Assembly (NCBI RefSeq): GCF_034424315.1
Contig: NZ_CP139972.1
Coordinates: forward strand, 2,728,001 to 2,792,000
DNA length: 64,000 nt
Reading direction: 5' to 3'
From: Chitinophaga sancti
GTDB lineage: Bacteria; Bacteroidota; Bacteroidia; Chitinophagales; Chitinophagaceae
This document shows, in pieces, positions 31,702-39,879 of the stretch. The translations under genes and the position numbers were made by a program. Within the stretch, counting starts at the first letter, position 1. Each line of letters begins with the position of its first letter. The notes below the pieces were generated by a model. It saw only the letters and a list, made by a program, of their open reading frames with translations, was not told the origin of the DNA and did no database searches.

Positions 31702-32457
31702 CTATTGCAGCTCGTCGAGCATTTTCTTGCATTCTGCCTTATAATTTTCGTCGTCCAGGTATATATTTCTCAGGCCCACGGCTTTCTTCAGCACCTCAAT
31801 ACATTTATCCTGTTCTTCGTTTTGCTTATAGGCTTTGGCCAGATCGAGATAATTTAAAACGATAGAGGGGTCTAGTTTACGACACTTTTCATAATTATCG
31901 ATGGCCACCTGCAGGGAGCCTTCCGGCAAACCGCCAAAAAGCAGTTTCGCAGCAGTCTTTTCCAGGGTGCTCAGATTCAGCATTTCAACATTCCATTTTC
32001 CGAGGATATAGAATGCCTTTGCATAATTGGGATTGAACTTAATGGCCAGCTCGGCGTAGCGCTTTACTTCCCTGGCAGCGGTCACTTTCTCTTTCGCACC
32101 TGCTATCAGGGCCTGGCGCCCCATGGCCATGGCCATTACATAATTGGCATCCGCATTTTCAGGGGCCAGTCTTATTGCCTGCTCAGCATATGACTTGGCA
32201 TCTGTATAATCCTTTAACCGTTCCGCCTTGTCAGTTGTACGATAGCCTTCACGGCTACATATTTCACTGGCAGCGACAAGGGCCGTCAGGTTATCAGGTT
32301 GCATTTTCAGCACATCTTTATAGAGGCTAAGTGCTGGTGCCTCTTTCATTTGCTTTTCCAGGGTTTTGGCCTGATCGATCATTTCATCAGCCGTTTGTCC
32401 AAATACTGTCCCCTTAACGAATAATAAAAAAGCAAGTAACAATGCTTTATTCAACAT
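31702..32457 (-). CDS. Exported TPR protein related to the eukaryotic RMDN (regulator of microtubule dynamics) family
   Basis: A 251-residue protein with a signal peptide (MLNKALLLAFLLFVKGTVFG before QTA) and about five TPR-like helix pairs. The stretch around residues 152-175 (ILGKWNVEMLNLSTLEKTAA, then KLLFGGLPEGSL) resembles the conserved GxW-x-x-x-x-x-LSWLE-K-A segment of RMDN1-3, and the helical end with KLDPSIVLNYLDLAKAY fits too. It is a single-family guess by memory of the motif. Bacterial members have no known function; presumably a periplasmic scaffold. It lies 78 bases downstream of folB. Confidence 0.75.
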   Translation of the reverse strand: MLNKALLLAFLLFVKGTVFGQTADEMIDQAKTLEKQMKEAPALSLYKDVLKMQPDNLTALVAASEICSREGYRTTDKAERLKDYTDAKSYAEQAIRLAPENADANYVMAMAMGRQALIAGAKEKVTAAREVKRYAELAIKFNPNYAKAFYILGKWNVEMLNLSTLEKTAAKLLFGGLPEGSLQVAIDNYEKCRKLDPSIVLNYLDLAKAYKQNEEQDKCIEVLKKAVGLRNIYLDDENYKAECKKMLDELQ

Positions 32458-32535
32458 AGGAAGGAGTTTTTCATATATTAAAATAACTAAATTTAATACA
32501 ATCTTGAGATATTTTCCATAGTTGGGGAGAATTAA

Positions 32536-32886
32536 CTAATAGTTCTTTTCGAGGGAAACGATAGAGTTACGTACGGACGCACCCATTGGAGGGTTCATTT
32601 TTCGCAGGGAAATGATTGATTTTTGTACTTCAGGATATTTCAGTTTAATGGCATCGGCAATGGCATATACCACCTGCTCCAGCAGGGGCTGTGGAATTTC
32701 CATAATGGGCTTGATCACATTCAGTAAGCCCTGGTAATTAACAGTCTCAGAAATTTTGTCTATCGGCGAGGTACCGGGTATGGTTACATACACGTCAATA
32801 ATAAAGTCATTCCCGATGATCTTTTCTTCAGGATAAAGACCATGGAAAGCATGAAAATGTACCTGTTCGAGTCCTATTGTCAGCAT
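32536..32886 (-). CDS. folB: Dihydroneopterin aldolase
   Basis: A 116-residue enzyme of folate synthesis. The N-terminal motif MLTIGLEQVHFHAFHGLYPEEK is diagnostic, with the FolB tunnel-fold residues ETVNYQGLLNVI and the MNPPMGASV end. A longer reading frame upstream extends into the trxB terminator hairpin and has no support. It lies 58 bases after trxB but behind a terminator. Confidence 0.93.
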   Translation of the reverse strand: MLTIGLEQVHFHAFHGLYPEEKIIGNDFIIDVYVTIPGTSPIDKISETVNYQGLLNVIKPIMEIPQPLLEQVVYAIADAIKLKYPEVQKSIISLRKMNPPMGASVRNSIVSLEKNY

Positions 32887-32896
32887 GGAAATAAAT

Positions 32897-32930
32897 AGAA
32901 AAACCAACCAGACTTGCATCCGGTTGGTTT
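32897..32930 (-). terminator. Terminator of trxB
   Basis: AAACCAACC (32901-32909) pairs with GGTTGGTTT (32922-32930); on the minus strand TTCTATTT follows the stem. Confidence 0.75.
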
Positions 32931-32944
32931 GGAGAATAATATAA

Positions 32945-33898
32945 TTAAGCCTGGTGTTCTTTGGCAGATAAATATCTTTCTGCATCCAGGGCAGCCATAC
33001 AACCACTACCTGCAGCGGTTACTGCCTGGCGGTAGATCTTATCCTGTACGTCGCCACAAGCGAATACGCCTTCCACGTTAGTTCTGGAAGAACCTGGAAC
33101 AGTTTTGATGTAGCCCTGCTCGTCCAGCTCCAGGTAATCGCTGAAGATATCGGAATTAGGCTGGTGACCAATCGCTACGAAGAATGCGCTGACAGGAATT
33201 GTCTGCTCTTCGTTCTTCGCGGTATTCAGCAGTTTTACCGCTTCTACCTTGTTATCACCCAGTACTTCCTGTGTTTCAGAATTCCAGTATACCATGATAT
33301 TGGATGTCTTCAGTACACGGTCCTGCATAACCTTGGAAGCCCTCATTTCATGACGGCGCACGATCATGTGTACATTAGAACACATCTTAGAGAGGTACAG
33401 TGCTTCTTCGGCAGCGGTATCACCGGCACCTACAATCGCAACTTCTTTACCCCGGAAGAAGAATCCATCACATACGGCACAGGCAGAAACACCGCTACCG
33501 TTCAGGCGCTGCTCGGAAGGAAGGCCCAGCCATTTAGCAGAAGCACCGGTGGCGATGATCACTGCATCGGCAGTAATCACTTTAGATTCATCGATGGTAA
33601 TTTTATAAGGCTGGCTGCTAAAGTCTACGGAAGTGGCGAGGCCATAACGGATATCAGCACCCATACGGGTTGCCTGTTTTTCGAAGTCCACCATCATTTC
33701 AGGACCCTGAATACCTTCAGGATAACCCGGATAGTTTTCTACTTCAGTCGTAATTGTCAATTGACCACCAGGTTGAATGCCCTGGTAGAGCACTGGCTTC
33801 AGGTTTGCGCGGGCCGAGTAAATGGCAGCGGTATAACCTGCCGGGCCAGAACCTATGATCAATAAATGCACATGCTCTTGCTGTTGATTAGTTTCCAT
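32945..33898 (-). CDS. trxB: Thioredoxin reductase
   Basis: A 317-residue flavoenzyme that reduces thioredoxin with NADPH. The FAD-binding GSGPAG is at 16-21, the redox pair CAVC at 140-143, the NADPH-binding GAGDTAAEE at about 157-165, and the second FAD motif (GVFACGDVQDKIYRQAVTAAGSG) near the C-terminus. The length matches the low-molecular-weight bacterial class. Confidence 0.97.
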   Translation of the reverse strand: METNQQQEHVHLLIIGSGPAGYTAAIYSARANLKPVLYQGIQPGGQLTITTEVENYPGYPEGIQGPEMMVDFEKQATRMGADIRYGLATSVDFSSQPYKITIDESKVITADAVIIATGASAKWLGLPSEQRLNGSGVSACAVCDGFFFRGKEVAIVGAGDTAAEEALYLSKMCSNVHMIVRRHEMRASKVMQDRVLKTSNIMVYWNSETQEVLGDNKVEAVKLLNTAKNEEQTIPVSAFFVAIGHQPNSDIFSDYLELDEQGYIKTVPGSSRTNVEGVFACGDVQDKIYRQAVTAAGSGCMAALDAERYLSAKEHQA

Positions 33899-33969
33899 AC
33901 TTGCTATGTAAATTAATAAAGTGTGGCTCGAAATTCATTAGACTTGCAAAAGTACACTTCCTTGTATAA

Positions 33970-34003
33970 TAAAAAACACCGGCTATAAAAATTACAGCCG
34001 GTG
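33970..34003 (-). terminator. Terminator of rpoD
   Basis: CACCGGCT (33977-33984) pairs with AGCCGGTG (33996-34003); on the minus strand TTTTTTATT follows. Confidence 0.88.
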
Positions 34004-34065
34004 CAGTTATAGACATAATAGATTTATAATTTTGACGACAGAGGTCCTCTGTGCACACTTTACTA

Positions 34066-34923
34066 TTATCCCAGATAAGATTTTAATGCACCGCTGTAGC
34101 GGGCCTTTTGCAGCCTCTTGATGGCGCGTTCTTTAATTTGACGAATCCTTTCTTTAGTAAGGTCGTACTTCTGACCGATTTGTTCGATCGTTGCTCCATT
34201 TTCTCCATCCAGACCAAAATACGCATTCACAATCTCAGCTTCGCGTGGGCTCAGTGATTTCAGCACACGACGGATCTCTTCACGAAGTGAATCACGCATT
34301 ACATCATCATCAGTAATATCGCCACCTTCCAGCAGGTCACCCATGGCTACGTCCTCTGCCTCGTGTACTGGTGCATCGAGAGACATGTGACGGGTATTGC
34401 TTTGGAAGATATTATTGATTTCTGATTCAGACATTTCCAGGATTTCTGCTAACTCCTCTGTTGATGGCTCTCTCTCGTTTTCCTGCTCAAATGCCATGTA
34501 GGCTTTGTTCGCTTTATTGTAAGTGCCGATCTTATTTTGCGGCAGACGTACCAGACGTCCTTGTTCTGCTAAAGCTTGCAGGATGGATTGACGAATCCAC
34601 CACACAGCATAGGAGATGAATTTAAAACCTTTCGTTTCATCGAACCTTTGCGCAGCTTTGATCAACCCTAAATTACCCTCGTTAATGAGGTCGCTCAGGC
34701 TTAAGCCCTGGTGTTGATATTGCTTTGCAACAGATACTACGAAACGCAGGTTTCCTGTAGTTAAACGTTCAAGAGCCTTCTGGTCGCCCATTTTGATACG
34801 TTGCGCCAATACAGTCTCTTCCTCAGGTGTTAACAAAGGGATCTTTGAAATTTCCTGCAGGTATTTTTCTACCGCCTGCGAATCACGGTTCGTGATCTGG
34901 GTGGCAATTTTAAGTTGCCTCAT
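34066..34923 (-). CDS. rpoD: Primary RNA polymerase sigma factor of the Bacteroidota type
   Basis: A 285-residue sigma-70 protein, far shorter than the E. coli factor because region 1.1 and the non-conserved insert are absent. Regions 1.2 (VEKYLQEISKIPLLTPEEE), 2 (NLRFVVSVAKQYQHQGLSLSD, KFISYAVWWIRQSILQAL), 3, and 4 (EQIGQKYDLTKERIRQIKER) are all in place. It directs transcription from the TTTG/TAnnTTTG promoters seen throughout this window. Monocistronic, with a promoter at 35048-35079 and a leader of about 118 bases. Confidence 0.96.
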   Translation of the reverse strand: MRQLKIATQITNRDSQAVEKYLQEISKIPLLTPEEETVLAQRIKMGDQKALERLTTGNLRFVVSVAKQYQHQGLSLSDLINEGNLGLIKAAQRFDETKGFKFISYAVWWIRQSILQALAEQGRLVRLPQNKIGTYNKANKAYMAFEQENEREPSTEELAEILEMSESEINNIFQSNTRHMSLDAPVHEAEDVAMGDLLEGGDITDDDVMRDSLREEIRRVLKSLSPREAEIVNAYFGLDGENGATIEQIGQKYDLTKERIRQIKERAIKRLQKARYSGALKSYLG

Positions 34924-35047
34924 ATTGAAAGTGTATTAGTTTATAAATTAGATAACAAGAGAAGATTTATTTTGTTGAAATTAGTAAAATATATATCTTA
35001 CAAAATATTCTTACTCCCTCGTACAATCGTTATAACAAATTAGCCTG

Positions 35048-35079
35048 CAAAGATCGTGCTAATAACCCACACTGCCAAA
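35048..35079 (-). promoter_or_regulatory. Promoter of rpoD
   Basis: On the minus strand TTTG (35079-35076), a 20-base spacer and GATCTTTG (35055-35048). The rest of the 326-base spacer 34924-35249 is A/T-rich; nothing else was recognised in it. Confidence 0.6.
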
Positions 35080-35249
35080 TTCTTCTTTTACCTCACAGTT
35101 CGTAAAACAAAGTACTTTATATAAACGAAATTTAATAACGCTTTAGTCGCTATTTTTAATGGTTTATATAAATTTTAACGTTTGAAAAAGAATCTCATTC
35201 AAATTAATAACTTCACTAATTTATTCTTCAATCGCTTGCAAAATCTTCA

Positions 35250-36275
35250 ATGATGATAATTGACTTCAGGAGTGACACTTTTACCCGCCCAACGCCCGCC
35301 ATGCTTGATGCTATGTACGCTGCAGCCACTGGAGATGATGTATACGGTGAAGACCCTTCAGTAAATACTCTGGAAGCCATGATGGCAGCCTATTTCGGAA
35401 AAGAAGCTGCCCTGTTCTGCCCCACCGGCACGATGAGTAACCAGGTCGCCATCAAGGTTCACACGCAACCCGGCGACGAAGTGATTCACAGCAACTTAGC
35501 ACACATTTATATCTACGAAGGCGGTGGTATCGCAGCCACCTCCGGCGCACAAAGCCGCCCCCTGGAAGGTGACAGAGGCATGTTCACTGCCACCGACGTA
35601 TTGGCAGCCATCAACCCTGACGACGTTCATAAAGCCGCTACCAGCCTTGTTTGCCTCGAAAATACCATGAACCGTGGCGGCGGATGCTGCTATGACATTG
35701 AAGAAATTGTTAAAATAAAAGAAGTTTGTCTCCAAAATAATTTAAAACTCCACCTGGACGGCGCCCGGCTCTTCAATGCCCTCGTCGCTACCGGGGAAAA
35801 GCCTGCCACCTATGGGGAATTATTTGACAGCCTGTCAGTATGCCTGAACAAAGGAATGGGTTGCCCCATGGGTTCAGTCCTGATAGGCAGCGCCGAATTT
35901 ATCCGCAAAGCCCGCCGTGTCCGCAAAAGACTAGGTGGTGGTATGCGCCAGGCCGGCTTCATGGCAGCCACCGGCATTTATGCCATGGAACACCATATTG
36001 ACAGGCTGGCCCAGGATCACCTCCACGCCAAAGACATTGCCCAGACCCTGCTCGAAAAAACCTTCGTAGGCCATATGCTGCCGGTTGAAACCAACATTGT
36101 CAGCTTTGAGGTAAGAGGTGATGAATGGACCTCCCGCTATTTTTGTGACTACCTGAAAAATGAGGGAATTCTTGCCAGTCCTGTAACTGACAGCATGGTC
36201 CGGATGGTCACCCACCTGGATATTACCCCCGCCATGGTAGCAAAAACCTGCGCCGTTATAGCCGAAATGGAATAA
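35250..36275 (+). CDS. ltaE: Low-specificity L-threonine aldolase
   Basis: A 341-residue PLP enzyme splitting threonine to glycine and acetaldehyde. Family motifs: IDFRSDTFTRPTPAML at the N-terminus, FCPTGTMSNQVAI, ENTMNRGGG, LHLDGARLFNAL and the PLP lysine K201 in SVCLNKGMGCPMGS. The start has two consecutive ATGs; either may be used. It is followed 45 bases later by valS, but a TATTTTTG element between them suggests that valS has its own promoter. Confidence 0.93.
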   Translation: MMIIDFRSDTFTRPTPAMLDAMYAAATGDDVYGEDPSVNTLEAMMAAYFGKEAALFCPTGTMSNQVAIKVHTQPGDEVIHSNLAHIYIYEGGGIAATSGAQSRPLEGDRGMFTATDVLAAINPDDVHKAATSLVCLENTMNRGGGCCYDIEEIVKIKEVCLQNNLKLHLDGARLFNALVATGEKPATYGELFDSLSVCLNKGMGCPMGSVLIGSAEFIRKARRVRKRLGGGMRQAGFMAATGIYAMEHHIDRLAQDHLHAKDIAQTLLEKTFVGHMLPVETNIVSFEVRGDEWTSRYFCDYLKNEGILASPVTDSMVRMVTHLDITPAMVAKTCAVIAEME

Positions 36276-36320
36276 TCTCTTATTTTTGCACACTCTTATA
36301 TAATTAGATATATCGTTAGC

Positions 36321-38972
36321 ATGGAACTTTCTAAAAATTTTACGCCTGCTTCGGCTGAAGGCAAGTGGTACCAACACTGGATAGATAAAGGGTATTTCCG
36401 TAGTAAACCGGACAACCGCCCTCCTTTTACTGTTGTAATACCTCCGCCAAACGTCACCGGCGTACTGCATATGGGTCATACCCTGAACGAAACGGTACAG
36501 GATATTCTGGTACGCCGTGCCCGTATGAGCGGGTATAATGCTTGCTGGGTACCAGGTTCCGACCATGCTTCCATTGCCACAGAAGCCAAAGTGGTAAACA
36601 TGCTCAAAACCGAAAAGGGCATCGAAAAATCACAGCTTACCCGCGAAGAATTCCTGAAACATGCCTTCGAATGGAAGGAGAAATATGGCGGTATCATCTA
36701 CAGCCAGATCAAAAGACTGGGTTGCTCCTGCGATTGGGATCGTGTCACCTTCACCATGGATGACCACTACTATGAAGCAGTTATCAAAGTATTCGTAGAC
36801 CTCTTTAATAAAGGTAAAATATACAGGGGTGCCCGTATGATCAACTGGGACCCTAAAGCTAAAACCGCCCTCAGTGACGAAGAAGTACTGTACAAAGACC
36901 TGCAGGGTAAACTGTACCATGTACAATATGCACTGGAAGATGGCGATGGCAACCTCACCGGCGAATCTATCACCATCGCTACCCAGCGGCCTGAAACCAT
37001 CATGGGCGATACCGCTATCTGCGTAAACCCCGATGATGAACGTTACCAACACCTGATCGGTCACTTCGCGGTAGTACCGCTGGTAAACCGTCGTGTACCT
37101 ATCATCTTCGATACATACGTTGACAAAGAATTCGGTACCGGTGCACTGAAAGTAACACCCGCTCACGATATCAATGACTACAACCTGGGTCTGAAACACA
37201 ACCTGGAAGTCGTAGATACCCTCAACGATGATGGTACCCTCAGCACTGCTGCAGGGGTGTTCATCGGCGAAGACCGCTTCAAGGCGCGTAAACTGGTGGT
37301 AGCTGCCCTCGCAGAACAAGGCCTGCTGGTAAAAGAACAGGAATACACTACCCGCCTCGGTTACAGCGAACGTAACCCAGACACCGTAGTAGAACCCCGC
37401 ATCAGCACCCAGTGGTTCGTGAAGATGGCAGAACTGGCAAAACCAGCCCTGGATGCTGTGGTAAACGGTGATGTAAAAATCCATCCCGGCGACCGCTTCC
37501 TCGCTACCTACAAATACTGGATGGAAAACGTAAAGGACTGGTGTATCTCCCGTCAGCTCTGGTGGGGTCAGCGCATTCCTTCTTACTACGCTCCGGATGG
37601 TACTTTCGAAGTAGCTACCAGTCTTGACAACGCAGTAGCGCAGTTCAAGGCACGCGGTGTGGAAGTAAAAGCGGCAGACCTGCGCCAGGACGATGACTGC
37701 CTGGATACCTGGTTCTCCAGCTGGCTCTGGCCAATGGAAGTGTTCAACGGCGTATCCAATCCCGGCAATGAAGAAATCAACTACTACTACCCTACCAACG
37801 TACTCGTAACCGGACAGGATATCATCTTCTTCTGGGTAGCCCGTATGATCATGGCGGGTATGGAATATAAGAACGAGAAACCTTTCGGTGATGTATACTT
37901 CACCGGTATGGTGCGTGATAAACTGGGTCGTAAGATGAGTAAGCAACTGGGTAACTCCCCGGACTTGCTGGAACTCATCGATCGCTTTGGTGCTGATGCC
38001 GTTCGTTTCGGTATCATGATCTCCTCTCCTGCCGGTAATGACCTGCTGTTTGATGATTCCAGCTGTGAACAGGGAAGCCGGTTCAATAACAAGATCTGGA
38101 ACGCCCTGAAACTGTTGAAGATGTGGGAAGCTAATACTGCAGAAGGTGCCGCTTCCAGCGAAGAAGCCCACTTTGCAGTACAATGGTTTGAAAGCAGGCT
38201 CAATGAAGTGAAATTACAGGTAAATGAACTGTTCAAAGACTTCAAATTGAGCGAAGCCCTGAACCTGATCTGTAACCACCTGATCTGGAACGACTTCTGT
38301 AGCTGGTACCTGGAATGGGTGAAACCTGGTTTCGAACAGCCGATCGACGCAGCTATCTATAAAAAGACCGTTGAATTCTTCGAAGAGCTGATGCAACTCG
38401 CGCATCCGTTCCTCCCATTTGTGACCGAAGAAATCTACCAGTTACTCGCTACCCGTGCGGAAGGTGATGACCTGGTGATTAAACAATATGCAGCTGTTGG
38501 TGTTGTTGATACCAATATCCTGGCTAAGGGTGAACTGGCTAAACAGGTAATCACCGGCATCCGTGATGCACGCGTAAAGAACCAGATCAAACCAAAGGAT
38601 CCGATTGCTTTACATATCGATACCGCCGAAATTCCCGCTTTCCAGCAGATCGAAGATATGCTGATCAAGCAGGTAAATGCAAAATCTATCGCTTATGTAA
38701 ATTCTCCGGTAAGTGGTTGTATCGCACTGGTAGTACAGAAAGACAAGTTCTACCTGGAAACAGAAACAGCCCTGGATACCACTGCGCAAAAAGAAACGCT
38801 GCTCAAAGACCTGGAATACCAGAAAGGCTTCCTCCTCTCAGTAGAGAAAAAGCTGAGCAACGAAAAATTTGTACAGAATGCAAAACCGGAAGCTGTTGAG
38901 GCTGAGCGCAAAAAGAAAGCCGATGCCGAGGCCAAGATAGCGGCCATTACGGAAAGTTTAAAATCAATATAA
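36321..38972 (+). CDS. valS: Valyl-tRNA synthetase
   Basis: An 883-residue class I synthetase. The HIGH motif appears as HMGH at 50-53 (PPPNVTGVLHMGHTLNE), the KMSKS motif as KMSK at 538-541 (GRKMSKQLGNSPD), and the editing domain has the GTGALKVTPAHDINDYNLG stretch. The C-terminal coiled-coil arm (from about 810, DLEYQKGFLLSVEKKLSNEK) is complete. A promoter element TATTTTTG lies 33 bases upstream. Confidence 0.97.
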   Translation: MELSKNFTPASAEGKWYQHWIDKGYFRSKPDNRPPFTVVIPPPNVTGVLHMGHTLNETVQDILVRRARMSGYNACWVPGSDHASIATEAKVVNMLKTEKGIEKSQLTREEFLKHAFEWKEKYGGIIYSQIKRLGCSCDWDRVTFTMDDHYYEAVIKVFVDLFNKGKIYRGARMINWDPKAKTALSDEEVLYKDLQGKLYHVQYALEDGDGNLTGESITIATQRPETIMGDTAICVNPDDERYQHLIGHFAVVPLVNRRVPIIFDTYVDKEFGTGALKVTPAHDINDYNLGLKHNLEVVDTLNDDGTLSTAAGVFIGEDRFKARKLVVAALAEQGLLVKEQEYTTRLGYSERNPDTVVEPRISTQWFVKMAELAKPALDAVVNGDVKIHPGDRFLATYKYWMENVKDWCISRQLWWGQRIPSYYAPDGTFEVATSLDNAVAQFKARGVEVKAADLRQDDDCLDTWFSSWLWPMEVFNGVSNPGNEEINYYYPTNVLVTGQDIIFFWVARMIMAGMEYKNEKPFGDVYFTGMVRDKLGRKMSKQLGNSPDLLELIDRFGADAVRFGIMISSPAGNDLLFDDSSCEQGSRFNNKIWNALKLLKMWEANTAEGAASSEEAHFAVQWFESRLNEVKLQVNELFKDFKLSEALNLICNHLIWNDFCSWYLEWVKPGFEQPIDAAIYKKTVEFFEELMQLAHPFLPFVTEEIYQLLATRAEGDDLVIKQYAAVGVVDTNILAKGELAKQVITGIRDARVKNQIKPKDPIALHIDTAEIPAFQQIEDMLIKQVNAKSIAYVNSPVSGCIALVVQKDKFYLETETALDTTAQKETLLKDLEYQKGFLLSVEKKLSNEKFVQNAKPEAVEAERKKKADAEAKIAAITESLKSI

Positions 38973-38980
38973 TTTTCAAT

Positions 38981-39015
38981 ATCGCCCGGACGTTAACTCT
39001 CCGGGCGATTTTTTT
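38981..39015 (+). terminator. Terminator of valS
   Basis: ATCGCCCGGA (38981-38990) pairs with TCCGGGCGAT (39000-39009), followed by seven Ts. Confidence 0.92.
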
Positions 39016-39030
39016 ATACCCTTCAGTACT

Positions 39031-39525
39031 ATGCGCAAACACCTTATACTATCCGGCATTCTCGTTGTCATGTCTGCTTTCTCACTGTACGCTCAGTCAG
39101 GAAAACCAAAGGCTGCACCTGCCAAAAAGCCGGCAGCTGCATCTGGCCCTACCATCACCAAATTACGATTCAGAAGTACCTGGGGCATTTTCCTGAGTGA
39201 TAGTATTCCCCGTTCAGAGATCGCGAAATTACTGGATTCAGCCCTGGTGGTGCGCGATGAAAAGAATAACAAATACCCGGTCGTATCATTTGAATTCACT
39301 TATGAGAATAAAGAGTTTTACCTGAATGATACCACCGGCAAACCAGGCATCTATACCGAGTATGTAGGCGATAGTTTTAAAGGCGATAAATTGCCGGCAC
39401 TGTGGGTAACCCGGATTAAGGAATTGCTGGACAAGGGAGAGGTATTTTACTTCGATAATATTATCGTGAATTATACAGGCGATAAATTGTACAGGGCGCC
39501 AAAATTGAAATTTATAGTCCGATAA
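39031..39525 (+). CDS. Hypothetical exported protein
   Basis: A 164-residue protein with a signal peptide (MRKHLILSGILVVMSAFSLYA before QSG). An Ala/Pro/Lys-rich linker (KPKAAPAKKPAAASGP) follows, then a compact alpha/beta domain (about 42-164: ITKLRFRSTWGIFLSD, VSFEFTYENKEFYLND, VFYFDNIIVNYTGDKLY). No family was recognised. It stands alone between the valS terminator and a palindrome-rich spacer. Probably periplasmic. Confidence 0.75.
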   Translation: MRKHLILSGILVVMSAFSLYAQSGKPKAAPAKKPAAASGPTITKLRFRSTWGIFLSDSIPRSEIAKLLDSALVVRDEKNNKYPVVSFEFTYENKEFYLNDTTGKPGIYTEYVGDSFKGDKLPALWVTRIKELLDKGEVFYFDNIIVNYTGDKLYRAPKLKFIVR

Positions 39526-39535
39526 ATAAGGTAAT

Positions 39536-39613
39536 ATCATGAACTCATTTCATAAATAGGTATTTATAATTGATAATCAATACTAAATGGTAATTATGAA
39601 ATAAGTTCATGAT
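39536..39613. repeat. Large nested inverted repeat (20-bp arms, 19 matched)
   Basis: Left arm 39536-39555 and right arm 39594-39613 are complementary at 19 of 20 positions and extend by two more pairs past a mismatch. The centre contains a second palindrome, ATTGAT-A-ATCAAT (39569-39581). It starts ten bases after the stop of the hypothetical gene. Confidence 0.8.
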
Positions 39614-39619
39614 AAAATG

Positions 39620-39657
39620 AAAAAGAGGGTATCCCTGCAGGGGTACCCTCTTTTTTT
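39620..39657. terminator. Bidirectional terminator hairpin
   Basis: AGAGGGTATCCC (39624-39635) pairs with GGGGTACCCTCT (39640-39651) with one wobble and a TGCA loop, flanked by As and seven Ts. Confidence 0.85.
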
Positions 39658-39704
39658 ATGGAAAACACCTACAGGAACAGGGTTGAGATTCGCTCTCTTA
39701 CTTA

Positions 39705-39842
39705 CATTATAACATCACTAAAAGATCACTTGTATATCACTTCAATATCCAATCGATATACAGGTGATATTAAGGTGATCTTTTAGTGATGTTATAATGC
39801 TATAGATAGCCTATAGCCAGGTACTATTCAATGCACTGGCTA
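39705..39842. repeat. Perfect 25-bp inverted repeat and a second smaller one in the same spacer
   Basis: Arms 39705-39729 and 39775-39799 match perfectly over 25 bases. The 45-base centre contains TGTATATC/GATATACA. Just downstream TAGCCAG (39814-39820) pairs with CTGGCTA (39836-39842). Neither has a T-tract. The whole 354-base spacer 39526-39879 is thus nearly all palindromic. Confidence 0.85.
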
Positions 39843-39844
39843 GC

Positions 39845-39876
39845 AAAAAAAAAGGCGCCTCATTTGAGACGCCTCT
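39845..39876 (-). terminator. Terminator of the metallopeptidase-barrel gene
   Basis: On the minus strand AGGCGTCTCA pairs with TGAGGCGCCT (one wobble) and is followed by nine Ts. Confidence 0.85.
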
Positions 39877-39879
39877 TTA

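Noticed and set aside
36630..38183. Minus-strand frame of 517 codons inside valS
   Set aside because: Antisense shadow of a highly expressed gene; no motif, promoter or start context.
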